Assembly (NCBI GenBank): GCA_039029935.1
Contig: JBCCFC010000543.1
Coordinates: forward strand, 1 to 8,710
Direction: 5' to 3'
DNA from: G039029935 sp039029935
GTDB taxonomy: Bacteria; Chloroflexota; Anaerolineae; Caldilineales; Caldilineaceae
DNA: 8,710 nucleotides
The notes below the pieces were generated by a model, which made no database searches, was not told the DNA's origin, and was given only the letters and a program-made list of their open reading frames with translations. The translations under genes and the position numbers were made by a program. This document shows, in pieces, positions 1-6,522 of this stretch (positions within the stretch are counted from its first letter, which is position 1; every line of letters starts with the position of its first letter).

Positions 1-362
1 ACCTCAGATTCATTCATTTGGTCAGCATGACTTACATGAAGTGCTCTCCTTTTATTGTTGCTCGTAAAATGCTGTTGCTTTGTTAGCAAGTATCTCTCAC
101 CCTCTTTCTCTTCTGGTTGGTGATGCGTGGCCCACTGTTTACCAGCGAAGAGTCTTGTAGCCCCGTTTCCCCAGCGAACATGATTCACATAGTGGAATTC
201 AGTGTACTGGTATTTGAAAACTGTCCCTTGATTATTGCTGAACTTTAGGCTTTCTTTTGTTGTATTCGAGCTTTCTACTGCGTATATCGGAAGGTGCACA
301 AACGGAACAGTTTTACGACAAGGGACTTGGCATGGTATAGCACTATTGATTTTACAGATCAT
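1..362 (-). CDS. Possible hypothetical protein, cut by the left window edge
   Basis: A minus-strand frame stays open from a TAA at 380-378 to the window edge, about 125 codons. The first ATG is at 362, giving at least 120 codons with no stop in the window. The product is hydrophilic, rich in Asn, Gln, His and Lys, with a Cys-rich start (CKINSAIPCQVPC) and a central stretch containing WGNGATRLFAGKQW. I recognise no family. A weak TATAAC-like -10 lies at 382-377, only some 8 nt from where the ATG would begin, and there is no Shine-Dalgarno sequence before the ATG. The frame begins 258 nt downstream of the PyrK-like gene on the same strand. An open run of this length can occur by chance at this GC content, so it may be noncoding or the remnant of a decayed gene. 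Confidence 0.3.
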   Translation of the reverse strand, partial: MICKINSAIPCQVPCRKTVPFVHLPIYAVESSNTTKESLKFSNNQGTVFKYQYTEFHYVNHVRWGNGATRLFAGKQWATHHQPEEKEGERYLLTKQQHFTSNNKRRALHVSHADQMNESE

Positions 363-478
363 TGCAGGCACGAGAAGTTATAGTCATTGCTCATTTGAAT
401 CAATTCCCACTCCACTTGTCTCCAGTTGGAAGAAGAATACTTAATCCTGTGCGATTTTTTTCGGTTGCGAGCCACCAT
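359..478 (-). CDS. Possible 39-residue small protein overlapping the left-edge ORF by ATGA
   Basis: From ATG at 478 the minus strand reads 39 codons to a TGA at 361-359. That stop overlaps the first ATG of the left-edge frame in an ATGA junction, an arrangement typical of translationally coupled genes. The product begins MVARNRKKSHRIKY and contains NWRQVEWELIQ; it is basic, then mixed. The frame is open further upstream to a TGA near 540, so a GTG start at 487 is also possible. There is no Shine-Dalgarno sequence and I know no homologue. It could equally be a chance ORF or part of a degraded gene whose remainder lies in another frame. Confidence 0.15.
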   Translation of the reverse strand: MVARNRKKSHRIKYSSSNWRQVEWELIQMSNDYNFSCLQ

Positions 479-526
479 CCAGGACACAACTGAAGACTGT
501 GGGATTTGAGCATAGGAAAGTATAAA

Positions 527-566
527 GTCAGCTTGTCAGCTTGTCAGCCAGTCAGATTGTCAGTCA
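527..566. repeat. Degenerate 8-bp tandem repeat (GTCAGCTT-type, five units)
   Basis: Five consecutive octamers are visible: GTCAGCTT, GTCAGCTT, GTCAGCCA, GTCAGATT and GTCAGTCA. GTCAG is invariant and the last three bases vary. Immediately after, at 575-598, a second diverged period-8 run follows (AAGTGCTG, AAATGCTG, AAAGCTTT). The array sits in the noncoding gap just downstream of the minus-strand PyrK-like gene. It resembles a slippage-prone short repeat rather than a CRISPR or a terminator: the units are too short and have no spacers. Confidence 0.7.
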
Positions 567-619
567 GTGTACTGAAGTGCTGAAATGCTGAAAGCTTTTT
601 TTACTCTCTATATTATCTT

Positions 620-1615
620 CTATCCAAGCTGTGTCAAATCAAAAATAGGTCCATGTACACATGCCCGCGTCAGACTACCGTCTGCAAGTTGTATCGTACA
701 ACCTAGACAAGCACCAACACCACATATCAGGTCTGTTTCGACAAACGCTTGTGCAAACCCTGCTTCGAGACGTAGACGCTGCTGGCGAATTTCGGCTGCG
801 AGTAATGGATATAGATATGCGTCGGTGCTGGCATAGACTAAATCGGCCCATTGTAGAAACGTTGACAGATTGGGTTTCCAAATGGTCTCCCAAATTTGCT
901 GATGTGTTTTCAGATGAGATTTATCCTCATTATGAATTAATTGTAGTTCGACTGCCACGGGGAGTTGTGTAACAAAACCTTGATAAATGGGTTGATCGAT
1001 TTCTGGTGCAACATCTTGATGATGCTGGTACTCTACATGAACAATCATGCTCACCCGACCACCTCGATCTAAACATTGCTCGATCACAGAGCGATATAGA
1101 TTGGCCATTGCTAGTTCCGTGATGATTAACAGATTCTTGCGGTTTGGTGGAAGCGTGAAAGGAGTCCCAAAGGGGCCTATCAAGTTAATAGATGTCCCCT
1201 GTCGTTGATTTTGAAGCCACAAGTAACCGGGATCACTGTTCTCAGGGATGATTACAGTCAATACTTCTTCTTGTATTGCTCCTGATTCTGCCAAACTTGT
1301 TTCGCCGCTCGCCTGACTATGGAGAAACACTCTATCTGCTATAAAGAGCGGTCTTCTTAGATAGATCGACCAATCTGATGAATTTTCGTAACAACGAGCC
1401 AAATAATAAAATCCTGCATCCTGTGGTCGCCTTGATGCAATTTGGGTATGCTGTGTGGCTGGATATTTGAGTTCCATTTTGTACACACCGCTGATATAAT
1501 GTGCTGGTGTCTGTATTATCGCTGAAACACTGCCATCTGATTTTAGATGGCTGCTCTGCATTTCATCATTCACTCGCTGTTTTGTCCGTTGTTGGTTAGT
1601 GGTTAATTGGTTCAT
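620..1615 (-). CDS. PyrK-like iron-sulfur electron-transfer protein with degenerate flavin and NAD motifs
   Basis: This 331-residue protein matches the layout of PyrK, the dihydroorotate dehydrogenase electron-transfer subunit of the ferredoxin-reductase superfamily. In order there is an FAD-domain barrel with LRRPLFIAD (about 86-94), a GPFGTPF segment (147-153) matching PyrK GPLGNGF, a Rossmann-like region (161-270), and a C-terminal [2Fe-2S] motif CGVGACLGC. The four cluster cysteines are 298, 303, 306 and 319, followed by HGPIF as in PyrK. Several family signatures are missing: the Ser/Thr after RRP is Phe, GxGT reads DPGY, the Gly-rich GGGxGxAP loop reads TELAMANL, and the CGP motif reads ASTD. 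At 331 residues it is longer than usual PyrK (about 250-290). No pyrD is in the window. The frame is open to an ATG at 1687. I chose 1615, but ATG 1561 (313 residues) is equally possible, because the conserved domain starts just after it. No start has a clear Shine-Dalgarno sequence. Confidence 0.75.
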   Translation of the reverse strand: MNQLTTNQQRTKQRVNDEMQSSHLKSDGSVSAIIQTPAHYISGVYKMELKYPATQHTQIASRRPQDAGFYYLARCYENSSDWSIYLRRPLFIADRVFLHSQASGETSLAESGAIQEEVLTVIIPENSDPGYLWLQNQRQGTSINLIGPFGTPFTLPPNRKNLLIITELAMANLYRSVIEQCLDRGGRVSMIVHVEYQHHQDVAPEIDQPIYQGFVTQLPVAVELQLIHNEDKSHLKTHQQIWETIWKPNLSTFLQWADLVYASTDAYLYPLLAAEIRQQRLRLEAGFAQAFVETDLICGVGACLGCTIQLADGSLTRACVHGPIFDLTQLG

Positions 1616-1664
1616 AATAAAATGATACAATCTTCGTTGATATTTAGTAAAGACAATCAAAAGA
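1561..1664. promoter_or_regulatory. Divergent promoter region between the PyrK-like gene and the DUF58 operon
   Basis: The true 5' ends of both genes lie here. On the minus strand, TTTACT, an 18-nt spacer and TATCAT (1627-1622) form a fair sigma-70-like pair; its predicted start would fall almost on the A of the ATG at 1615, which would make that mRNA leaderless. On the plus strand, TTGTTG (1589-1594), 18 nt and CATAAT (1613-1618), or a second -10 TACAAT (1626-1631), would place starts near 1625-1638. These point to ATG 1664 as the DUF58 start. The matches are partial and the assignment is inference. Confidence 0.35.
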
Positions 1665-3178
1665 TGAATCACAGACAGAATACCCAAGAGTCTGTTGCAA
1701 ATGGGTCTATTTTTGATCGTCTTGGTTTGATGCTTTCTGCGCTTTGGAATTATGGATTAGAGCCGTCTAAACAGATTATACTACAAGTCCGTTGGCCTCT
1801 ATATTTTGTTCCATTGGTCATCTTGAATCAACTACTCACACCGCACCCAGTATGGATCACGCTGCTGATCGTCTTGGTCGGGCTGTATGGGTTTAGCTAT
1901 TGGTGGATTCGGCTATTGGCGAGACCTGATACAGTTGACTTACAGCGTACACGACAGGGAACAGTGTTGGTTGCAGGTGATGTATTGGAAGAAGAATTTG
2001 TCCTGCAAAACCAAAGCCCTATCCCAGCTTTGTGGGCAACGTTTTTTGACTTTTCAGAACTTCCTGAATATCGTCCTGGGCAAGTACTGGCCTGTGGCTC
2101 TTTTAGCACGTACAAATGGCGCGCAAGCTATACATGTCAAAAGCGTGGCCTCTATCGTTTAGGTCCCCATCAATTACAGCTTGGTGATCCGCTTGGACTT
2201 TTTCGTCTTGATATCAAATTTGACCATCATGAAACATTGGTCATCTACCCACGTGTTGCACAACTCCCCCGTTTATCCTGGCCCCAAGGTCATACAGATG
2301 CCAAAGAACGCCGTCATCGCCCATTACGAGGGACATTGCGGTCCCCCAGTGTTCGTGAATATCGTGCTGGCGACAGTTTGCGTTATTTGCACTGGCCCAC
2401 AACAGCGCATCGCGGCCGTTTGATGGTCACGGAATTAGCGATTGAGCCGACAAGTGATGTGTGGATTGTACTGGATTTAGATGAAACAGGCCATTATCGA
2501 CTGGATTCAGCGGAGCCAGAGGACAAAAAAACGCCTTCTTGGGACACATCTCTACTCTCTCGTCAATTGAATGAGGAAGACAGGCACTCTTTTGCGGATG
2601 CCTATGTACGTGATAGTCTTGAGTACGGCATTGTTGTTGCTGCCAGCCTTGCGTCCGAGTTATTGCATGGCACAGATAGACGCGCTGTCGGTCTATTTGC
2701 CATCTCGAATAGCGAGACCGTGCTTGTGTCGACACAGGTTGGGCAAGCGCATCTTTGGCAAATTTTGGGCGCACTTGCACCTATACAGATGGGAACAGTA
2801 TCTTTGGCGCAACTATTGCGGAGCAACCGCGAAATTTTGGGGCGTGGGCGGACCATTGTTGTCGTCACGGCACAGCGGGATCTGTCATGGGCTGCGGAAC
2901 TCCTCCATGTGCAAGCGTTGGGTGTCGAGAGCAGTGTGGTTTGGATTGACAGTACACAAACGCTTGAACACCAAAGTGTAGAAATGGCCGAGGAAAATGT
3001 CAAAGAGAATGTGCATGAGAATATTGTCGAATTACTCGCAGCGTCTCACATTCCTGTTCAGACATTGTCGTTAGGGACACCGCTTCCCACATTGACAACA
3101 CAACGCCGTACACGTAAATTGACCCGGACAACTCCCTCCGGTGGCGTCGTTACCGTTGAAATTGAAGAAGATGTATAG
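1622..3178 (+). CDS. DUF58 domain protein (MoxR/TgpA-associated envelope protein)
   Basis: This is a 518-residue membrane-anchored DUF58 protein. Two hydrophobic segments lie at about 56-72 and 77-99. A beta-rich extracytoplasmic-type region follows, containing QKRGLYRLGP and GDPLGLF, which precede the family core REYRAGDSLRYLHW plus AHRGRLMV (about 245-269). After the core comes a von Willebrand A-like fold beginning VWIVLDLDE (280-288). In this fold the usual DxSxS metal site is not intact (DLDET), and an acidic insert of about 35 residues follows. The C-terminal 64 residues hold an EN-repeat-like helix and a basic TQRRTRKLTR tail. DUF58 proteins usually accompany MoxR ATPases and TgpA-type transglutaminases; the transglutaminase gene follows after 18 nt. 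The start is uncertain: TTG 1607, ATG 1622 and ATG 1664 are in frame, none has a good Shine-Dalgarno sequence, and putative promoters favour 1664 (504 residues). Confidence 0.88.
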   Translation: MIQSSLIFSKDNQKMNHRQNTQESVANGSIFDRLGLMLSALWNYGLEPSKQIILQVRWPLYFVPLVILNQLLTPHPVWITLLIVLVGLYGFSYWWIRLLARPDTVDLQRTRQGTVLVAGDVLEEEFVLQNQSPIPALWATFFDFSELPEYRPGQVLACGSFSTYKWRASYTCQKRGLYRLGPHQLQLGDPLGLFRLDIKFDHHETLVIYPRVAQLPRLSWPQGHTDAKERRHRPLRGTLRSPSVREYRAGDSLRYLHWPTTAHRGRLMVTELAIEPTSDVWIVLDLDETGHYRLDSAEPEDKKTPSWDTSLLSRQLNEEDRHSFADAYVRDSLEYGIVVAASLASELLHGTDRRAVGLFAISNSETVLVSTQVGQAHLWQILGALAPIQMGTVSLAQLLRSNREILGRGRTIVVVTAQRDLSWAAELLHVQALGVESSVVWIDSTQTLEHQSVEMAEENVKENVHENIVELLAASHIPVQTLSLGTPLPTLTTQRRTRKLTRTTPSGGVVTVEIEEDV

Positions 3179-3196
3179 CAGTCTTAGGGATTTACT

Positions 3197-5845
3197 ATGC
3201 AAGATGAAATGATTTTACCTTTTCGGATTGCCAAACGCTTTCTGATTGATTGGCGTCCTTATCTAGGCTGGCCTGTTTTCCTCATGGTCACTTGGCTTTC
3301 ACTTTTGCCCGCACAGGCTATCCGCGCAACCGACTGGATTAATCCCCGAAATATCGACGCGTCCTTGGAATGGATTGGCCCCGTATCTGTATTTATCCTA
3401 TGGATTCTGTTGGGGTGGCAAACTCCGCGTACATTTTGGGGACGCAATGCCGGATTTGTGCATACCGCTCAACAACAGTCGCCACGTGTCCGAGGACTGC
3501 TCTCCGCTGTATGGCCGGCAGCCATCAAACTGTGGGTATTGCTTGTCATCTCGGTACTATTTGTCAGTCAGTTTGTGATTGGCTGGTTGCCAACGTTCTC
3601 GGAACTGATCAGCATTGTTCGGTCTGGGGCATGGGCAACAGTACTGCCGCAAATGAGTGCGGATTTAACCCAGTTTACACTCCGTTTCAATGTATGGTGG
3701 CAAGGGGTGAGCAGCGGTGGGGCGGCACAAGATGATTTGGTCTTTGCGGCATTGGCGGGCATCGTGCTATGGGTGTTAGGATTTTGGACAACCTGGATTA
3801 TTCGTCAACCTCGTCTATCAACTGCACAGTCCAACCTTCAGAATATAGCAGCACAATCTGCCTCCGGGAATCTTCCAAAAGTTTCGCCCTCCATGATGGA
3901 GAAGGACACCGCTGTTAATCAGCAAGAGCCAAGCAGTAAGGGGTTTGTGGCCGCGTTACCCATTTTGTGGGTGTTAGTCTCTTTGGCTTTGTATGGAAAC
4001 CCGCAAGGTGAAGGTCAGCGATACTTGATTCTTGTCGCGTTGGCCTTAGCTGTCCTGTTGCATATCTTCTTTGATCATCATCGTTTGGTGACAGAATGGG
4101 AACGATTGGGGTTGGACTTTAACCCAGACCTCTTTATCGAGCGGGGGCTAACGGCTGTCGGTGTCTGTGCCCTTATTTTTGCCGCTGCTGGATTGATGCC
4201 CAGCATCACCATTGAACCCATTGCTAGCTTCTACTATCGTTTGATGTCCCCTGTAAATGAGCAGATCGAAACGACGGGCGAGCGCATGTTCCCTGATATT
4301 GACGCGGTTTCATATGCGCAACAGGGTGGAATTATGAGCGGCTTACCCAATGACTTTTTGCTGTCCGGTGATCCCAACTTGGGTGAGCGCGTTGTCATGC
4401 GTGTGCGCACCAACGAGCCTATCCCGGAAGACCTGCCTGAGTTTTATGATGCTGCGCCAATGGGACACTATATGCGTGGCGCTACCCTCAGCATGTATAA
4501 CGGATTGGGGTGGTCCAACCCTCAAGCATTGGTCAAACAACGGCTTGCCGCCAATACATCTTGGGCTGGAATCATGTCTGACCAAACAGACCCTGCGCTC
4601 TCAAATTTTGTCTCCGAAAGCAAGGGCAATCGCCAAGTCGTCCCGGGAACGGGGCGGCGCACATTGGTACAAAATGTATTTTTATATATGGATTCTCGCA
4701 TTTTATTTGGAGCAGGAGAACCGATTGAACCTGGTGTTGATTACCGCGCAGATTTGCGCACAACCGATGATTTGGTTGCATTATGGTCGAGAATTCGTGG
4801 TACACAAGACGAAAGTTATACACTCATTTCGGCTGTGCCAGCGCTGAATACCTCAGCCTTGAGAAAGGCGTACCCTTGGATAGAAATACCAGAGTTTGTG
4901 GAAGATGGCTCTGCTCAGAATGATCTTTCTTTTCATCTGCGACTCCCACCATCTGTGACTGACCGTACCAAAGAACTGGCTGTTGAACTGACTGATGGAT
5001 TGACCTCACCGTTTGAGAAGGCGTCTGCCATTGAAGCGTTTCTGCGTACCTATGAATATGATCTAAACATTCCTGAACCGCCTGATGATGTGGAAGATAT
5101 TGCCGACTATTTTCTGTTTGATTTGCAACGGGGGTATTGCGATTATTATGCAACAGCCTTTACTGTTCTGGCGAGACTTTCTGGACTGCCAACACGGTTT
5201 GCGACGGGATATGCTGTTGGTCGTTGGGACCCAATTGAGTTTGTCTGGGTAATTACGGAAGCGGAAGCCCATTCATGGCCGGAAGTCTATTTCCCCGAAT
5301 ACGGCTGGATTGCTTTTGAGCCGACAGCGGGACGATCTGAGCTAGAGCGTATTGGGACGGACCCAACGCTAGAATTGGCTGGTGGTGTTCAATTACCTTC
5401 ATTGCCACAACTGCCAGAGACAACGTTAGCACTTAGTTGGTATGAACAGTTACAGGAACAATTAAACTGGCAAATGACTTTTTGGCTATTGCCATTGGCG
5501 GGGCTGCTGTGGGGAGGATGGCTGCTTGTACGGCGGTGGCAAACGGCGCGTGAAGAGCCTTGGCCGATGGTTTTGCGGTGGGGGCAGCGGATGGGGCGTC
5601 CGCTTATGGTTGGCGAAACCGTGCTTGAATATGGGCAAGAACTATCGGATTTCTTGGTTGAGCGTGGCGTAGCGCAGACACATTCCGCGCAGGCTGATCA
5701 AGTTCGTATTGTATCACGTGAGATACGTGCCTTAAGTCAGGATGTGAGTATGGAGCAATATGGATTGCATGGAACACGGGCCGAAGCGGTTGGTCGTATT
5801 CAGGAACGTTGGCAGCGGTTACGCGGCTATCTGCGATCATTATAA
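3197..5845 (+). CDS. TgpA/YebA-type membrane transglutaminase-like protein
   Basis: This 882-residue integral membrane protein has about seven N-terminal transmembrane helices (roughly 22-42, 59-74, 108-130, 180-202, 250-267, 274-292, 317-337). A large presumed extracytoplasmic domain follows, then one more helix (about 759-778) and a cytoplasmic tail of about 100 residues like the DUF4129 tail of the family. The transglutaminase core lies at about 640-712: GYCDYYATA gives the nucleophile Cys648, EAHSWPEVYF gives His692, and GWIAFEPTAGR puts Glu708 where the third catalytic residue, usually Asp, is expected. Spacings of 44 and 16 residues fit an intact triad. A hydrophilic Gln/Ser-rich loop (about 207-248) separates helices 4 and 5. 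AGGGA at 3186-3190, 6 nt before the ATG, supports the start. The family acts in the envelope, with a transglutaminase or peptidase-like reaction on unknown substrates; pairing with DUF58 is typical. Confidence 0.92.
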   Translation: MQDEMILPFRIAKRFLIDWRPYLGWPVFLMVTWLSLLPAQAIRATDWINPRNIDASLEWIGPVSVFILWILLGWQTPRTFWGRNAGFVHTAQQQSPRVRGLLSAVWPAAIKLWVLLVISVLFVSQFVIGWLPTFSELISIVRSGAWATVLPQMSADLTQFTLRFNVWWQGVSSGGAAQDDLVFAALAGIVLWVLGFWTTWIIRQPRLSTAQSNLQNIAAQSASGNLPKVSPSMMEKDTAVNQQEPSSKGFVAALPILWVLVSLALYGNPQGEGQRYLILVALALAVLLHIFFDHHRLVTEWERLGLDFNPDLFIERGLTAVGVCALIFAAAGLMPSITIEPIASFYYRLMSPVNEQIETTGERMFPDIDAVSYAQQGGIMSGLPNDFLLSGDPNLGERVVMRVRTNEPIPEDLPEFYDAAPMGHYMRGATLSMYNGLGWSNPQALVKQRLAANTSWAGIMSDQTDPALSNFVSESKGNRQVVPGTGRRTLVQNVFLYMDSRILFGAGEPIEPGVDYRADLRTTDDLVALWSRIRGTQDESYTLISAVPALNTSALRKAYPWIEIPEFVEDGSAQNDLSFHLRLPPSVTDRTKELAVELTDGLTSPFEKASAIEAFLRTYEYDLNIPEPPDDVEDIADYFLFDLQRGYCDYYATAFTVLARLSGLPTRFATGYAVGRWDPIEFVWVITEAEAHSWPEVYFPEYGWIAFEPTAGRSELERIGTDPTLELAGGVQLPSLPQLPETTLALSWYEQLQEQLNWQMTFWLLPLAGLLWGGWLLVRRWQTAREEPWPMVLRWGQRMGRPLMVGETVLEYGQELSDFLVERGVAQTHSAQADQVRIVSREIRALSQDVSMEQYGLHGTRAEAVGRIQERWQRLRGYLRSL

Positions 5846-5861
5846 TATTTGTTCTATATTC

Positions 5862-5866
5862 AGGAG
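5862..5866 (+). promoter_or_regulatory. Ribosome binding site AGGAG that fixes the start at 5875
   Basis: AGGAG lies 8 nt before ATG 5875. The frame is open further upstream, with a TTG at 5809 inside the transglutaminase gene, but that codon has no comparable site. The 5875 start also places a clean hydrophobic helix directly after a short basic N-terminus. Confidence 0.8.
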
Positions 5867-5874
5867 ACCTCGTT

Positions 5875-6432
5875 ATGATTAAGGTGATTCGTCGTCTTCT
5901 TCTCTTTACCGTATCAATAATTTGTGCAATTGTCATCGCATTAGGGCTAGTTTGGTTTACGATTGAAGCTGACAAGGGGTTATTCAATCAATGGCAGTCA
6001 CTAGGAACGCCACCTGATGGTGCAATAAAAATCGTTGGCACTGATTTTTGGGGACCATGGACACCCATATTATATATTGAAAATACGAAGGGTGATATTT
6101 ATGTCTGTTGTTCGTCTGGCAGTAATCTCTGGACAAAGACGACGCATTCATCCATTAGAAACTGGCAATATAATCGGCCCATCAAAGATGACACAGAGAT
6201 TCGGACAATGGATCGTGCAGTCGATCATCAGCGTTTATTGCGTGTCGGTGAAATCAGTTCAACAGAACTACATTTTGTCGTCCGAGGTGATGGTAGCGTA
6301 TGGCAATGGCGTCGTGATAGTCAGTTCAGGCTTTTGATGTATATTACCCTGTTTTGCTTATGGCCTTTTGTAGCGGTGGGTTCTGGCATTCTGATATACG
6401 ATTTTATGCGTAAAGCTTTTCTACAAAGGTAG
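5875..6432 (+). CDS. Hypothetical two-helix membrane protein, third gene of the DUF58-transglutaminase operon
   Basis: The 185-residue product starts with a basic stretch (MIKVIRR) and a hydrophobic helix (about 8-30), and ends with a second helix (about 152-174) and a basic tail (RKAFLQR). The middle, about 120 residues, probably faces outside and looks beta-rich. It contains WQSLGTPPDGAIKIVG (40-55), a GDIYVCC segment with adjacent cysteines at 78-79, and GDGSVWQWRRDS (138-149). I do not recognise a named family. The WxxLGxPP motif followed by short beta strands gives the impression of a recurring small envelope domain, but this needs a profile search. The gene begins 29 nt after the transglutaminase stop and ends just before a strong terminator, so it is very likely co-transcribed with the two genes upstream. 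A link to their envelope function is inferred only from this position. Confidence 0.8.
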   Translation: MIKVIRRLLLFTVSIICAIVIALGLVWFTIEADKGLFNQWQSLGTPPDGAIKIVGTDFWGPWTPILYIENTKGDIYVCCSSGSNLWTKTTHSSIRNWQYNRPIKDDTEIRTMDRAVDHQRLLRVGEISSTELHFVVRGDGSVWQWRRDSQFRLLMYITLFCLWPFVAVGSGILIYDFMRKAFLQR

Positions 6433-6444
6433 GGCCAGTCCATC

Positions 6445-6488
6445 AAATAAAAAAGTGGACACTTTATAAAGTGTCCACTTTTTTATTT
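6445..6488. terminator. Bidirectional rho-independent terminator (perfect 44-nt palindrome)
   Basis: Two 21-nt arms (6445-6465 and 6468-6488) are exactly complementary around a central AT, so all 44 nt form one perfect palindrome. The stem core GTGGACACTTT is flanked by an A tract on the left and a T tract on the right, so each strand yields a hairpin followed by U residues. It lies 12 nt after the stop of the 185-residue gene and 34 nt after the groEL stop, and so serves both converging operons. Confidence 0.93.
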
Positions 6489-6522
6489 CACCGTATATCG
6501 TTTAGCGAATCCGTCAACAATC

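Noticed and set aside
235..444. Plus-strand ORF of 69 codons
   Set aside because: It starts with a non-ATG codon without a ribosome binding site, is antisense to the longer left-edge frame, and resembles no family.
527..566. CRISPR array
   Set aside because: Units are 8 bp, contiguous and degenerate, with no spacers and no cas genes nearby.
199..574. Shared 11-mer TCAGTGTACTG at 199-209 and 564-574, with AGTGTACT again near 8667
   Set aside because: Several such 11-mer matches are expected by chance in a window this long, and the surroundings of the copies do not match.
575..600. Rho-independent terminator for the PyrK-like gene around AAAGCTTT
   Set aside because: The palindrome has no loop and only four base pairs per arm, and the A/T run is not placed after a stable stem on the minus strand.
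661..972. Plus-strand ORF of 103 codons
   Set aside because: It is entirely antisense to the iron-sulfur and Rossmann-like part of the PyrK-like gene, whose protein motifs are clear.
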